DNA of 64,000 nucleotides from Nereocystis luetkeana. Taxonomy: Eukaryota; Sar; Phaeophyceae; Laminariales; Laminariaceae. Made by a program: the position numbers and the translations under genes. Numbering within the stretch: position 1 is the first letter of the stretch; every line of letters starts with the position of its first letter. The notes beneath the pieces are model-generated. The model had not been told where the DNA came from. It saw only the letters and a program-made list of their open reading frames with translations, and did no database searches. Of this stretch, positions 1-14,500 are shown piece by piece. The stretch covers positions 5,403,169-5,467,168 of the forward strand of contig JARUPZ010000004.1 of NCBI GenBank assembly GCA_031213475.1, in the 5' to 3' direction.

Positions 1-1808
1 AGCATCCCACATGAACATCAACCCACCCATACTTCGGCATACGTATCGAGCGATTGTTGATCACAGAAAATACACACACTAACTGTGGTTATCTACCATG
101 GAAGGGGTGTAATCACCCTGTAACTGCCGCCCATCTCATCCATCGCTGCCCACGACGATAGCATTTGAGTAACCCCACCCCCACAGTGCCTCACTTTGCG
201 TACTTAAGACCGCTACGACTCTCAGAAATCTCGAGCATGTTAAACGTCGCAGGTGACAAAAAAAAATAGTCGGACTGCCCTTGGCGAATGCGACCCAGCC
301 GTTCGCGGAGACCACAATGAACGCAAGCACACCAGAAACCCAGCTCCTCCCAAGAAAAATGTCACCTGTTCCGTACAGATAAATACCGATCAACACGCGA
401 AGCCATTCATCTGGCATGTTTATCTATCTGCCTCCGTAGTACTTCCAGAGCCCCCCCCCCCCCCCCCCTATTTCGACAAGATTTTGATGAAAGTAGTTTG
501 CCCCCCAGAGACCTTAGCGCTTTGTTCACCGCCCCTGCACGATTACGTCAGTCGCAAAAGATGCGATTCATCTATTCAAAAATAGCAGCGTATTTTCATC
601 TGGATTCGATATCAGTACCGGTGCATTTTATTTCTGGGTTGTCGACTTTACTTGCGATGTACGAGCTGCCATCGACACACTCCGCCTCGCTGGGAGTGTG
701 CGGCATTATTGGACCATGCGTCGAGAGACATACCATCGATGCCCAGTGTTGCGTGCCCATAGTGATAGCTCACCAAAAATGTACCAACAGACGAAAGGGA
801 CGTCGGCGTGAAGGGCATTCTCATGTCCGGCCGATGCTAAGCGTAGTCACACGAAACGAGTTTATCTGGTATTTGTTTGCCGTCTGTATGATCCGGAGAA
901 GGTTCGGGTGGCGTCCTCGACAGCCCGTGCATTCGCGTGTTCCCCCGCCTATATCAACTCCGCTCAACATTACACTGAACGGATACCAGGTACGTACAGT
1001 GCGCAGGTGTACGGACTCCAAAGTACAACAGCACGATACATATGATACGTTTGGATGGCTCTCCGTCAAGGGACTACAGGCCCGGAAGGAATTGATCCGA
1101 GGTGATATCACTTGACCATGATCTTCACCTGAACGTTGTGGCGAGGGGCAAGAAAACATCGGACAAAACGTAAGCGGGGGGCTGGTCAGTGCACGGGAGT
1201 TTAAGCCAACATTCAACCACCTGGTATAAATGTCTGGTAACAAAAAAACGTAAGGTGGTGCGGGTGGTGACGAGATACCCGCCTGAAGCCCGTGAACTTG
1301 GTGTTGAGCGTTGTTAGAGCTGATTGTGAAAGACTTTCGATAGACGAGGTCACTTGAGCGATCAAGGCCTATACGCAGATGCATTGTTTTGGTGTCAACG
1401 AGATGGCTCGATAAGTGTGACGTGCCGAGTATGGCGACGCTGACTCTCCAGCTATGTTCGGATCTGATCTAACCTCGAAGCTGGTGTTAGCTCGAAACGT
1501 GTCAATGACGTCATCAACAGCGAACACGATCTGAGTTAGAAGCCAAGTCTGCAACGACTCTCCATGTGATAGCCCCATTTTATGGACTCACTGGATGGGA
1601 CACCCAACGGAACAGTCACAGCGAAGTATGTCTCAGACGGTCCTCCGAAAACGCTTTATGCATCCGTGTGACTGGTAGGGGTGTGTCGGTACAGGCGTTT
1701 ATGCCTGTGTAGACATTATTTTACGGTGAAAGGGAAGTTCCATGAACTGACCTCGCTACCTAAATGTCTGTGTTTCAATAAGACAACGTCTAAAGTAGTG
1801 GGTAGCCC
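1..1808. other. No gene recognised; region downstream of gene A
   Basis: I see no exon with both splice sites and a recognisable domain here. The open frames present lack family motifs and overlap on both strands. A run of 18 C lies at 451-468. Further 3' exons or the 3' untranslated region of gene A could lie here but cannot be recognised from sequence alone. Confidence 0.5.
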
Positions 1809-2060
1809 TCATGTAAGCAACGTATCGAAGTCACGCTTCACAACGGACCACACTATCGAACAGCAAACGGTCATTCTGGACAAGGAATGCCTCAAATCCA
1901 AATTCAAATTGTTCGGTAATAGGTCAATGTCATGCCTTGTTCGGGGCGATATGACACCGTAAATACACCCTAGATTCGTGCCGATAATACCAGTATTTCT
2001 AGCTTCAAGCTGATTGGCGTCGTCGATATCCACTATCACATTCACGCTGAGGTGTCTCAA
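1809..2060 (-). CDS. Possible terminal exon of gene A (weak)
   Basis: After an acceptor TTGCAG the minus strand stays open for 83 codons to a TGA at 1809, and it accepts phase 0, which is what the discoidin-like exon delivers. The intervening intron would be 102 nt, short for this locus. The translation has no recognisable motif beyond an acidic stretch (VDIDDANQ), so this may be chance. Alternatively gene A continues beyond the window. Confidence 0.2.
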   Translation of the reverse strand: MRHLSVNVIVDIDDANQLEARNTGIIGTNLGCIYGVISPRTRHDIDLLPNNLNLDLRHSLSRMTVCCSIVWSVVKRDFDTLLT

Positions 2061-2162
2061 CTGCAAGAGTCGGCCTACGCACTGCCAGTTAGACTGGAGC
2101 AGTCAGTCGGAGAGCTTGAGCAAAAACTCCAACAAAATGTTTAGGAACATCCGGTTTCTCAC

Positions 2163-2599
2163 CTCTGTCAAGCTCAGCCATGTGGTGCCAGGGTTGGACT
2201 CGGAGTCGTCGAGGCAAACGCCGAGGACACCGGTTGCTTCCGTGGTGACGACGAACCCCTGATACCCGGACGTCGAACCGCTGGATTCGAGCTGGGCGTT
2301 GAATACACCGTCGTTATACACGTTGAGCATCCGAACATTTTCCGTGCCCTTGTAGAATGCGATATCCATCCCGACGATGTCTTGGGGTTCTGAGAGGTAG
2401 TACTCGATGCAACACCTCGAGCCTGCTTCGACGAGGTCACCCTTGCACGACCAACGAGAGTTCGCATCGAGGTTGTTGTCTCTAGTGTTCTCGGCGGTGC
2501 AGCCGTCTGGACGGCACCCGTAGCCGGACGTTCTCTCGTCGAACGCGGTAGCCACCACTGCCACGGTAGTCTTTTCGGCAGCCTCGACGGGCACTGGTC
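2163..2599 (-). CDS. Gene A exon 17: discoidin-like (F5/8-type-C-like) extracellular domain
   Basis: About 145 codons, open in phase 1 from the EGF exon, ending at a GAG/GTGAGA donor in phase 0. The sequence looks like a beta-rich, disulfide-bearing adhesive domain: GCRPDGC and ENTRDN early, WSCKG, RCCIEYY, DIVGMDIAFYKG, LNVYNDGVF, then GVCLDD and TTWLSLTE at the end. A mid-domain pattern of this sort (altered sequence at the protein surface followed by a description of change in shape or number) recalls discoidin/F5/8 type C folds and a Cys-rich domain common in brown algal secreted proteins; this family placement is from memory. The acceptor could be at 2599 or six bases further in at 2593; both keep phase 1. 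It probably binds carbohydrate or protein outside the cell, which is inference. Confidence 0.62.
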
Positions 2600-5500
2600 C
2601 TGATGGCGATAGTTGTGGTAGCGGAGGTGGGAGATTCCCCCGTGAGGTTGGAGCAAGATATATAGCGGGCCCGAAATATCGTTGACATCGAAAGCGTGTA
2701 TCGTAGAGTCTGTGGATAACTACGAGTACACAATCTGAGGATCTGGTAGGAAAGAACTGAACCTCAGGTTGGACGTGTGCGATATCCAGCCGCAAACATA
2801 GTGCACCTAGGGAACCAGAATCCGTATGCTGGGGACATCGGTAAGGTGGGACGGAAGAACCGACGCATAGGGCACTACACCTCAGTTCCAGGTGTTGAAA
2901 TGCTACAGGACTACAGTACAGTATACAGTACGTACGTGTACGTCCTGAACGAGGCGCGTGTTCAGCGTTCAACGCCGCTCGCCCGAAGGGTCGGGCACGA
3001 ACGACGCATCGTTACTGCCGAAAGAACGAACGCTCACCTAAAGCTGGACACGAATACGCCGTGATGGGATCGGTCGAGGGTCCCACTGCGAGAGGTGAAA
3101 CATCAGAGGGAAGGAGACTCACGATGAAACGCGTATTATGACGGGCGTAGGTTAGACTTAAAAATATCCCGGTGATCACCGCAAAAACCGTAACAGCGTT
3201 GTGCCGACTCTCGTTGGGTACGCTTAAGACAGGCTGTCGTTTAGTGGCACAGCAGTCTCTAATTGGCACGTATGGGTGTGACTATATCCCTCGCCGCGAT
3301 GTTTGATACCACCCGTTTTCTGGTGAACTGCATCTTTATTTTCCCGACACAATCGGTGAGGAACACGCTTAGGGAGTACAGAAACAGAACGTCCGACAGC
3401 CAATCCTAACTGAAAACTCTCTCGATGTTGTTTTACAAGTATTCCAGATACCGGATTGTGTCTGTTTCTTGTTCGGGGGGGGGGGGGGGGACTCCGATGT
3501 TTGTCTTCTTGGTGAGTCACTCTTCACACACCACATACCTGGTATACAATTTACCATCTGCATTGTATTGGTGACTGGTTTGACATCGTTTGTTGGACTT
3601 CTTTCGTACAAGATAAGTTATGAACCATGTCGACACAAATTCAGAACCAACCCTGTCACATGTGGCGCGACGTCGTCCGTGTCGACGTCAAAAGTCGTCG
3701 TTGAGACCTGCCGCTTTGAGGCCCTTGTGGCGCTTATCACGTTGCTCTTCCTCCGTTACTTCGTCGATGTTTCGCGGCCGGCAAGTGGTAAATGGAAACC
3801 CCAAAGCATTGTATTGTAACCTCATTACTCGATTTGCACCCCTCTTCCGACCGACTACTGTTCCGACAAGCCATGTTTTTCACGTATCATGTCTGGAGGT
3901 TGCTCGGCGTCACGCGTTTCCAAGCAGTTCTACTTATACAGCAGCGGTACAGACATCGATCGTTTTCGACGGTCGCGCAAGCCGATTATGCTACGCACCG
4001 CAACTGTAGCCGTTTAGTCCCTCTTGGCATTCGCAGGAAACACCGTCTTCGTCGCATGTAGGTTCTTCTGGGCACCCTGCGCGAAAATCAGGCGCAGAAA
4101 AACGAGATAAAGGTTGTATCTCCGGAACCATGTACCATGTACCAGGTACACGTTTATCGCTGAGTCAGGCACGGGCAAACAAAGGTGCCTGCACGACCTT
4201 TACAGAAGAAGCCGAATATCGGTCATTCGCGTGTACCGTGTTGTCATCTGGCGTCGTTTTCGGGCAGAGAGATGGCCATAGATACGGCGGCCTTGGAGGC
4301 GTCGGAGCTGCGGAGCACGAGATGACAACAAGCTTCAGGTCGGCGGTCCGGGGGGGGGGGTGGGGGGTGGGTGAGTTATCACGAGGACAGAGTCGTCGTC
4401 ACAGCAGTTCAGGTGGATTACACCCTGAATCCCCATGCCCATGCGTCTGGCGGCTGCTGTGCGTGGAAGGGCGTGGTGAAGCCTCGAGCGATAGATGCGA
4501 GACACTCTGAGGACTACAAAATATGGCGAGCGTTGCCTGTGGCTCTGTGATGAAAGTACGGTATTTGACTAATCATCTAAGGACACACATTGTTCACCCA
4601 AGAAGTAGCGTATTGTTGGGACGCCATAATCTCTGCACCATGTGATAACTGTCTCTAGTACACCGAAACCCCATCCCCTTTCCAGTAGAGTTGTACTCCA
4701 GTTTCTACTCGAGACACGCGGACGTACTAATCACCTGAACGCGATGATTCGGTCAGGGTAATACAATTATTAGTTCCTCACCGCAGGAGGATAACTCGTC
4801 GATTCTTACGCGCACGTCTTCGGCGTCTCTGCAATTCCGCAGCACGGAGGTAACCGAACAGCAATTTTAGGTGTCGTTTGATGGCAGGGGTTACATACAA
4901 CTTTGTCAGCAATGATCACGCAGATAGGCAGGCAGGCGGGTCGGTGGCCTCTCCACCAGGCTGGCACTCCACCGTGTGAAACACCATGTACATACGTTGT
5001 CGGGCTGTACATTTCATTCGCGTATAAATAGTACACATAGCATTTGGCTCACACAAAGCAACAGGAACGCTCAACGGTCTCATTGTGACCTCGTTACTTC
5101 GCTTCATGAAACCATTACATTTTTACTTCGATGTGAAGAGCTGGACCCATCCGACCCGTAAACCATCGAGTATGTCGGCAAGGAGTAGTAGAGGCAATAG
5201 GCAGTACGCGACTATCCGTGAAGTGCCTGGACAACACCTCCGACATTGCGGTCATAGGGCGGAGGGTTTATCAATACCTCGGTTCGATGACCCTCTACAG
5301 CGGTCAGCGATTGACACTGACAACAGTGGGACCCACTTTAACGTCGACAAGCCTCGTGTCCCAATCGCACTCACGTGTCGGGTAGGCACTGAAGGTCGTC
5401 GTTACTCAACATGTTCCTGAAAAAACAGGCACATATCGAAATGTTGCAAAAAGACAAATTTCAGGCAACAATATTTACCCACCCGACGAATACGATGGGT

Positions 5501-8500
5501 ACATTCGGAGGGGACGCTCGCGACACACAAGAAAGGAGAGGGGGTGGGGGACAACGTATTGCACGATCGGAGCTTCCCTAAATTTGAGATTGGAGAAGGG
5601 CCGTGGGAGTACCTTGGGTGCAGCAATAACAAGTCGGATAGCATTACCCGCCGATCTCCATGAATGCATTGCGTACCTCGCTATCGGTTGGTACTACAGT
5701 ACACACCATCGTCATAATAGGTTTAGACAGTGAAAGGATTGATGTATTGTACGAGACAATATCGGTAAACTGGTCTCCCATCTTTCGACCCCCTATGACT
5801 TGTATGCGTCATCTGTACAAACACACCCAGGAAGGGAAAACCAACTAAACTAGCGACCATTCGGCGTGAACATCCTCGTGCAGGATCACATAGCAACGTG
5901 AAAAAGAGCGCTTGCACTGCTCGGGCCTGACGGGGAGGCACGCTATGGCGATTACAAACATTTTGGAGATACGAATATAAATACTTCGGATAGCCCAGCG
6001 GAAAGGATAATAGGTTTTGTTCGTTGCCGGCGCAAAGAGGCGATCGCAAAAGATAGCAATAGCCAGGCACTACAACAATTGTGCATGCCTCAATGTACCG
6101 GGACATAGGAACAAATTTTCGTTTCATAGAGGGTAGGTTACTCCTTGTCAACCGACCCAAACTATTAAGTAAAACAATATGTCATCTACGGGCCAACCTT
6201 CCCGAAGATGGATAGTACGCACAATGTACTTCCCGATATGTTTCTAACCGAGCGTATCCCGAAGCGCCTTTGCACTTTCTACACGATAGACACTAGCCAA
6301 ACTGTCTAAAACGACCCAGTAGGCCTGAAGGTCCAAGAATACAACAGTATGCCGGGTGCACTCAAACCTAACACTGGAACAGGCATGGGCCACCCTGATA
6401 TGAAGGCCATGCCAACTGCACCAACAGGAATAGCCACTTGTCGGCTGCGTTGCGGTTCACTACTGGTCGGTAGCTGGTGCCTCGAACTGGGTATGGCGTC
6501 TGCGCTGTGTAGTTCAAACTGAAGCATCCTGTGTTTCAAGCCTGAGACGAAAACGATTGGACAAAATAAAACCAGCAACGCTGCTCCTACAGAAAAACAC
6601 AAAGTACAACAGAGTAACAGGGTAACAAACCCGTGCAGACCCGACCAGACCAACCAAACAGCAGACCGAGCAGGGCTAAGAGTGCGCCCGTGGCACCTTT
6701 CATCCGGGTCCATGCGCCCCATGGTCCTAAAAAGGCAGTATAGCTAACTTTGCTATGCAACAAGAAGAGGCGTTCTTACAAATTATCTAGTTGATCTGGT
6801 ATTTTGTGTTTGGCAAACCCGTTTGTGGACTCGCACGAGTTCGGAGCCTTAGAACTGAACGCGGAGCAAGGGCCACAGGAAACACCCCTCGTCGTCGATG
6901 GTTCAACGGAGAACGGAATTTTGAGCAAACGTCGGGGTTTAAAATTCTACCATAATATAAAACACACGGTTAAGTCGACACGGCAGCCCAGGAAGAAGCC
7001 CACGAAGGGGTCTTCGGATGCTCGTGTTTTGAAGACATCAGTTCATCTAGACAGCTCATCTCTCGAGTCATGTCCACTGTTGTACGTCGCATGCATGTGT
7101 ATCAGTATGTGACAGACGAATGAGAAATGAGGTACTGTTACTAGGCGCCTTGCGGACATGTATCCATCGCTTTGGCTGACACATGATGAGGTATATCCCC
7201 CATCACAAGTGTAACGCCGATTGTGGTTCTGAGCATGTCACTCACAAGATTTCGAGAGCTGGCATTCCCTCGAACAGCCCCGCCCGGAGGCTAACCAGAT
7301 CATTGAAGCTCAGGTTCCTGCACGATCGCACAAGGGCGCCGTGATGCGCATGTTCACAAGGACGCTTTGTGAGTCTGGATGCTGAAATGTGTGACTGTAA
7401 ACTGTTCGTTGCCTCGTGTATGCTGCTCCTCGGACACGACGCAAAATGCGGCTACACTCCGCTCTGTTGAATGTGTCTTGCGTTATTATCGTACCGGTGC
7501 CGTCGCAACAACATACATCACCCATACGCGTGTGTGTCGCTAAGGTACCCTCATAATAGTCATTGCAAGATACCGGTATTGAATAATGCGCCAAATTGCA
7601 CCAAAAATGTGTGATGTCGATGCGATATTGAAGGAATTGTTGTCCAGTTGAGAGCCTCGAACTACTGCGGAAGCATTCATTGTTGTAGCAATAGAGGCTT
7701 ATAATACGCCTCTTCCGAACAAGCAAGCCCGTGCGCGCAACAACGCCCGTGTCAACAGTGCCTAAACTCGCGGTGTCAGATCAAACACAATATTCATGAG
7801 CAGTTATGCTCATGGTAATAGTGCCTAACTAGTGGCTGTCGGTACTTTCGCATTTGGGTTTTCAACGATTTATCAAGCCGCTCCACAACCCGCAGTATTT
7901 CAAGGAGTTACTCACAAGGCGAGGAGAGATTCCAAGTTATCAAAGATACCGGCCGGCAAGGCAACCAGGTCATTTCGCAAAAGTTTCCTGATTGACAATG
8001 GCGCGTAGAGGAGAACGAGCGGGCGTCAGTGGTTGGGGCGGGTAGTACGAACGACGCATCTACCATCGAGGGTTTGCCAGAGCGGATTGATCCATCAAGA
8101 ACGAGAGAGCTGGAATAGTCGCCCGAAGCACTGACATTAGTTTTGAAAAAAAAAAAGTTAACCTGCATCCCCATGAATGAACTATCCTGTCGCCTAGTTG
8201 GATTAATACTACCCTAATATATTCCGGGAAAAAAAAGTTGAAACCTTTCCTCTGAATCCGGCCCGTCAATCGAAAAACCTTGCATGCCAGAACGCGGTAC
8301 CCCTCTATTACGGGTGACCATAGCAAATAGGACCTACGATATACACAAAAACGTATGTAGTTCCCAGTGTTCACTGACCGTAGTAGGTACTCTACTTACT
8401 ACTATGGTTCCCCGTAATAGGTCATGGCACGCGTCTCGTCCTACAGCAGCAGCTCTGCACCTCGATCGCGATAATCGGACTAGAAACCACTCTGTTGGCG

Positions 8501-11500
8501 GACGCCGGAAGTACACTCCCACCGTGGGCGTCGCGCACCGCGAAACAATAAACAAAAGGAAAGTGCACTCTCGAGACACTTCAGAGGAGTAGGGTTGCCC
8601 ATACATTGGCCGGCTGGATCTATTCTCGAACCAAAGCACCTTAACATAACTCACGTACTACTGTAGCGCAGTGGCTGGTGCGGACAAACAATGTACGGGA
8701 CGACGTGTACGTCACGGAGGGGTACGTGCAATATATATATGCATATATGTATATATGCACATCATCACCAGGTTCAGGTTCCGCCACTTCTGCAACAGAA
8801 ACCTAGGGGTGCACTCACAACTCGGTTAAGGACGTCAGGTCGTCGAAGATTCCGGCTGGCAAGGAGGCAATGTCATTTTTCTTAAGGTCCCTGGTTCATT
8901 GGGACGCAAGCAACGGCAGCCAGGAGTCAACGATTGGGACGCGTTGCATATACGCATACGTATGCTTCGAGGTGCCGTGAACAAATCGGTTTTTACGGAA
9001 TTCCAATATCTACATGGGATCCAGGGTACAATGCTCACGTAATACACGTATGGTCGCTCAGATATATAGCCCATCTGTGTCGAGGGAAAAATAAAAGTTG
9101 CAGGGCATACACCTACAGCTTGCATGTACTTGCAACAACAGGGACGGACCTCCAACACAGCATCGTCCTCGGTACAACGGTCAGTATCCTTGTGAAAATA
9201 GGCTACGTAGCGCGACGGCCATGACAAAACTAAAACATTTGTCGCCTTTAAAACCTCACAGAGCCGGTGTTAGTGCTGATGTCTGCGTCGCAGGTGGGCT
9301 TGCAGAAGCGGATGGTATAGTCTGAACAATATCAACGTCGACATGCGTACTGAAAACAACATACTCAGGGCAGACACGGGCAACTTGTGGGCTCGTCCAG
9401 GGACCAACATGTTCCGCGCCTCCTCTCAACCTCCACGACATGGGTGCTCACTCACAAGTCGAGCAGCGATGTCAAATTGTCGAAGATGCCGGCTGGCAAG
9501 GTGGAAATGAGATTCACCGATAGATTCCTGGTCGGTCGTTTACGCAACAGGCGGCGACGGGGCCAGGAGTCAGTGATCCGGAGGGATTACATGGGACTAA
9601 CCAGTTGCTGTTGGAGCATGGCCAATACACAACGCCTATCTACATGACAGCACAGGTATGCAAGTCTCGTGACGTGCAAAGCTTATTGTACATGGTATAG
9701 TCGAATAAAACGATGTGGGTTGAAGGCGAGACAGTCGAGCTCACACCCAACGTGTGGGCGGGCACCCGCAAGCAACCCCGTCACCAAACGATTCAACGGT
9801 TTCCACACGAAGGCGAGTGCCTGTGAGAACACGACGGCTGCGAATGTGACGAGCAAACCGGAGGTGAGGTACACGTTTGCCTTCAGATAACATACACCTT
9901 TGCGTTTTCACGAGTTTGATTCGTCCGCTACCCTAAAAAACGTTGGGAAATCATCTGCAGTGTTCTAGTAGGGACGGGTAGATACTAGAGGAGGAACCAA
10001 AACCGCGTCACCCCCGTAGCGATAGGATATATTATTCAGGCTTGGTTATACTTGTGTCCTACTGTAGCCCCCTCCCTGACGACCGCCGCGAAAAACACTT
10101 TGTTTCGCGTCACTCACAGTTCGCGTAACGTAAGAAGGCCATCAAAGAGACCGGCAGGCAAGATGATAAGCTCGTTGTACTCAAGGAACCTGGTTCGTCA
10201 ATCCACGCGAGACCGCCAGCAGAAATCGACGGAAGTCAGTTCTTTAGTATTGGTGTTACGCGGAAGCACGGGAATAGAGTTCTACTGGCGACCAGTATGA
10301 CTCCATGCCCGTTGTATGGGTCGCGTGAACCGCAGCGATGACAGTGTGCTTTGAAGGCACCATTTATGTTGCGCGTACTCCTACTTCTTCGTCGGACACT
10401 AGCTGTGAACGATGACCTTAAACGCGAAGGCACAGTCGGCATCGTGGGGGAAATATGAGCTGTAGGAACGAGCTGGATCTTAACACTGTAAAGAAATAAA
10501 ACAGGCAGCCTACCCTGAACAACGTCCAGGCTTGGTGGACGGATGCGGGTACTTGCAAACTCTACAGTACTACCTCATGTGCGACAACATTACATAGGGA
10601 CATATAACGACCTACAGGATACGCATGTGCGATCTGAACGCGCTTGGTACGTCTACGTATGGGGGGGGCACTGACGATAATTATGCTTCTACTAGATGCA
10701 TCAACGAGCGAACCGACCGGCTGGTACCAACTTACCGCTCACTCACAGTTTTCGTATATTCGACAAATCGCCGAAGATACCGCCGTCGGGCAAGGTGCGC
10801 AAGTCGTTAAATGATAGATCCCTAGTTCGTCATTGTGCAAGATCAGGACAAGGCAAGGCAGCAAAGCAGCGAAGGCGAGTTATATAGAGTGAAACTGGGT
10901 TGCCGCGACATCGATGTTAATCGCCAAGCTATGCGAGCGCATTGTACCATGTTGACCTCGTCCACTACTGCCAGTATTGTCTTATTTTCTCGCGGGCATA
11001 CAAAAACACGTGTTGAGTCACGTCTTGGGTGAAGCCATTTTAGTCTGGACACAACCAATATCTGGTACATTTGAGTGGAGGCATTGCTTACGTTATCGCG
11101 GGAGCTGTATGCGCTCGGGCAGCAACACGATCTAAACCTGTCTACAAAGCAGACAGCAGGATACACATGGTGCAAACACAATCTTTCAGGGTATCTCTGC
11201 TGTGGACGGCGAGAAACATCGCCGGGTAATCATCCATGGGCCAGCTTGCGTACGTGACATCAACGCGAGACCCGCGCGTCACCCCCTCGCGATATATATG
11301 CTCGTTATTAGTTTATACAGATGCAGTAAATGTCAAGCTGGTATCCTAGACCTCTTTCCTCACAAGAATCGTAGCAATGCCAAGTTGTCGAAAGTGCCGG
11401 CTGGTATGGTCGTTAAGTCGTTTCCCGCGATATCCCTGATTCGTCGTGAAACAAACAGGCGGCGCACAGAAGTGGGATAACACACACAGTGGAGGATATG

Positions 11501-14500
11501 TATTTGTTTTCGTTCGGCAAATTCATTCTGACCCACCCGGTGCCCTAACGCGACATCGTCGGGTAACCGTTTCAGTTTTTGCTCAAGGTTTCGTGATAAA
11601 CCCATCCTAGCGCAAGCTTCGGGAGTGCGCATCGGGTGAACGTTCTTCGGGTGAGAGCCACCGAGATCCTCACGTTTGGGGCCTCAGAAACCAATTCAAA
11701 ACATGCAGGCGCCATACAGGCTAACCCTTACCGGACACAACGTCAGTTACGTCAAGAGCGGGGTCCAACGGAGTTCCCGCAGGCACTGAGTGTTTCTACG
11801 CGTCGCCTCTCTCGCATCCACAGGACCTGTCGCCCCCCTCGCTTGTTCTACGGACCCCCCAAAAGGGAAGGGCGAAGCCGAAAATCTACTACCAGGTACA
11901 ATATACACCAAGGCTCTGCGTGGTATTCAAGGGAGCAGCCGAATGCACACGGGAAGAAAAATCGACGTTGAAGCGCGGTGCCTGTATATATATTAATATT
12001 TAAGTACTCGGTTCGAGCTAGGGCTTGCAGGGTCCTTCGCCGCTAGAAAACGCCGATTTGTTCTTCCGTCATGAGCATGTTTGCCCAAACGGTGACACCT
12101 TTCATGGGGGCCTGAGGGCAGCACACATGGCATCGTTCAACTGTACAGGTATTCACTTGGTATTCGTTATCTGGCTACGTCGAGAACGCCGATCGCCGCT
12201 TAGTGCACAGGCCTTCACAATTTTTGTGTCGGGCTCAGACAAGCAGTGCGTATGCAATCGTCAAGCTCTGGTCCAGTTGATGCAGCCGCTTGCTAGCAAC
12301 CGGCGTGTCGGAGGGTCACTCACAGCTCATCTAGGGTCAGCAAGCTGTTGAAGATGCCGGCTGGCAAGGTCGCCAAGTCATTGCCCGAAATGTCCCTGGT
12401 TCGTCGTTGAGCAGGGGTAGACGAGCAGAAGTGAAGCGAGAACGGGTTGATACCGGTGTGGCGCAACCATTGTTGAAGTAAATTAGACCGCAATGCAACC
12501 CGATGATTAAACACCCGCAGGGAGACTTCCTATGGTTTGGAGTACTGCAATATTCCCTCTGTTTCGTGCACACGGAATCATCAATGATATCGACGTTCGA
12601 ACGGACGCCAGTAGCAGCAGTATCAAGTAGCAAGGCGGCAATGTTTCATTGCTGGAGGGGCCAGAGTGACACAACGATATAAGCAGACGAACTACGTCGT
12701 CATGTATAGCACAGAGACGCCACGCGAACGTTCAAGGTTAGGCTCCGTTCATATTTTGACAAGGGCGCAGCAACTCCCAAGCTGGTACAGCGCATACTAT
12801 CCCAGACCTCTCTCTCACAAGATTCGTAGCGATGCCAAGTTGTCAAAAATTCCGGCTGGTAGGGTCGTCAAGGCATTTCCCGAAACATCTCTGATTTAAC
12901 GTGAACAAGAGCGGCGGCGGGCAGGCGTGAACAACCGCAGATAAGGGAAAAGACATGTTGCCATAGAGGACCGCACTTCTTCTGCAAAACCCAAAACGTT
13001 TCTGACCGACCTGGGCCCACTACACGCCGTTGGAAACCCGTGCCTGCTTTTGCACCAGGGTTCGTGACATACCTATAGTGGTATGGGCTTCCGGAGTGCG
13101 CATCGGGTGCACGTTGTCCGGGTGTGAGGAATAGAGAACCTCACGTTTGTGTTGCCTTAGAAACGAATAAAAAACAAAATGTAGGCACCATCCGTTCCGT
13201 AAAAATCGCATACCGTGGTCTGCAACGGAGTCGCAGCCGCCAGCACGAGTGAGTGTTTCCACGCGACGCCTCCCTCGCACTAACAACAACCGGTCATCAC
13301 CCTCACACGTTGTACCGAAACCCACGGGGAAGGACAAGGCCAAAGAGCTAGGGCAATAGTTACGGAGGCGGGTTGATCGTCGTGGTATTAAAATTAGGCA
13401 TCTGAATGCTGATGAAAAACGAACCAACGTAGAAGCACCGTTACCCCGAATAGATTGAAGCAACCGGGCTGGGAAGGTGCTCCGTGGCTAGAAACGGCGG
13501 ATCACCGCTTCGTTTATGAGAATAGATGTGTCAAAAGTTGACAACTTTTGTTGGGCCCGGTGGGCAGTGCACATGACATCAGTAAATTATACGGGCACTC
13601 GCTTACTTTGGCTACCGCCTAAAACACCGATCACTGCTTCGTCTACAGGCTTTCATGCCGAACGTTGGACATCTTTGTTGCGGGAACTTTGTTACGTGTA
13701 ATCGGCAGACTCTCGTAGACGCGATGTGGCCACTGCTAAGCAAACAACTTATCAGGGGGTCACTCACAGCTCATTGAGAGACGCTAAACTTGTGAAGATG
13801 TCAGCTGGCAAGGTGGAGAAGTCATTGACCGAAATGTCCCTGGTTCGTCATTGAGCAAGGGGCGACGAGCGGGAGTCAAGCGAAACCAGACGAATTGGCT
13901 TGGGTAACGATTTCATTCACAGAAGAAGTACTTCGCAATGTAGAGAGAATAGACGCGTCGGTGTACGCGCAAACTCTCTAGGTTAGGCTTCGTTTCGTAG
14001 ACCCGGCGAAGTCGCCACACAGACGTGCACCCTCATGGTTGCATACCACCCATAGAACGCGATATCTGATGCCACAAACGATATGAGTAGAGATCTCGGC
14101 ACCTTGGCTAAAGTTTGATCTATCGGTCAATGTCTGTGAAACTGGGACACGGCACTACAATGCGCATGGTTATGCCCAAGGGAGCAACAATACATGATAT
14201 GGTATCACATATAGCCGGCATTTCGCGTTGATAAACTAGGTTCCCATACTTTGATGGCCTGACGCTTATGGACATTCTTGAACATGTACCCAGCAGCGTT
14301 GCGACTAAAAAAGAATACTATTTTGCCCAGCCCAAACGTTGCATTGGACGCCACGGGTTAGAACAACACTATTCGCAAGGGCAGTCGCAAGCGGCCAAAC
14401 GTGGGGTGGCACCTTTCACAGGTGGGGTTACTCACAAGACCTCGATGTTGGCCCGTCCGGCGCTGTCTAGGCATGCTGCGAGGTCATTCGCATCCTCGCT

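Larger units (their letters stand above)
11335..12450 (-). repeat. Tandem duplication in gene A, copy 1 (LRR 3 and LRR 4 with introns)
   Basis: The stretch holding LRR 3, LRR 4 and the intron between them aligns by eye with 12775-13895. Exon spacing is 960 here and 949 there. Shared intron passages include AGTGCGCATCGGGTG near 11620 and 13100, and CTCACGTTTG near 11670 and 13140. Borders are approximate. Confidence 0.8.
12775..13895 (-). repeat. Tandem duplication in gene A, copy 2 (LRR 1 and LRR 2 with introns)
   Basis: Partner of 11335-12450, offset by about 1.45 kb. The two copies have drifted apart in the intron by many substitutions and small indels, so the event is not very recent. Borders are approximate. 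Confidence 0.8.

Noticed and set aside
6306-6722. Hydrophobic minus-strand open frame with a membrane-like stretch; similar ones at 9683-9874 and 30175-30549
   Set aside because: They lie in introns, have no splice sites in a consistent phase, no similarity to each other and no known motif.
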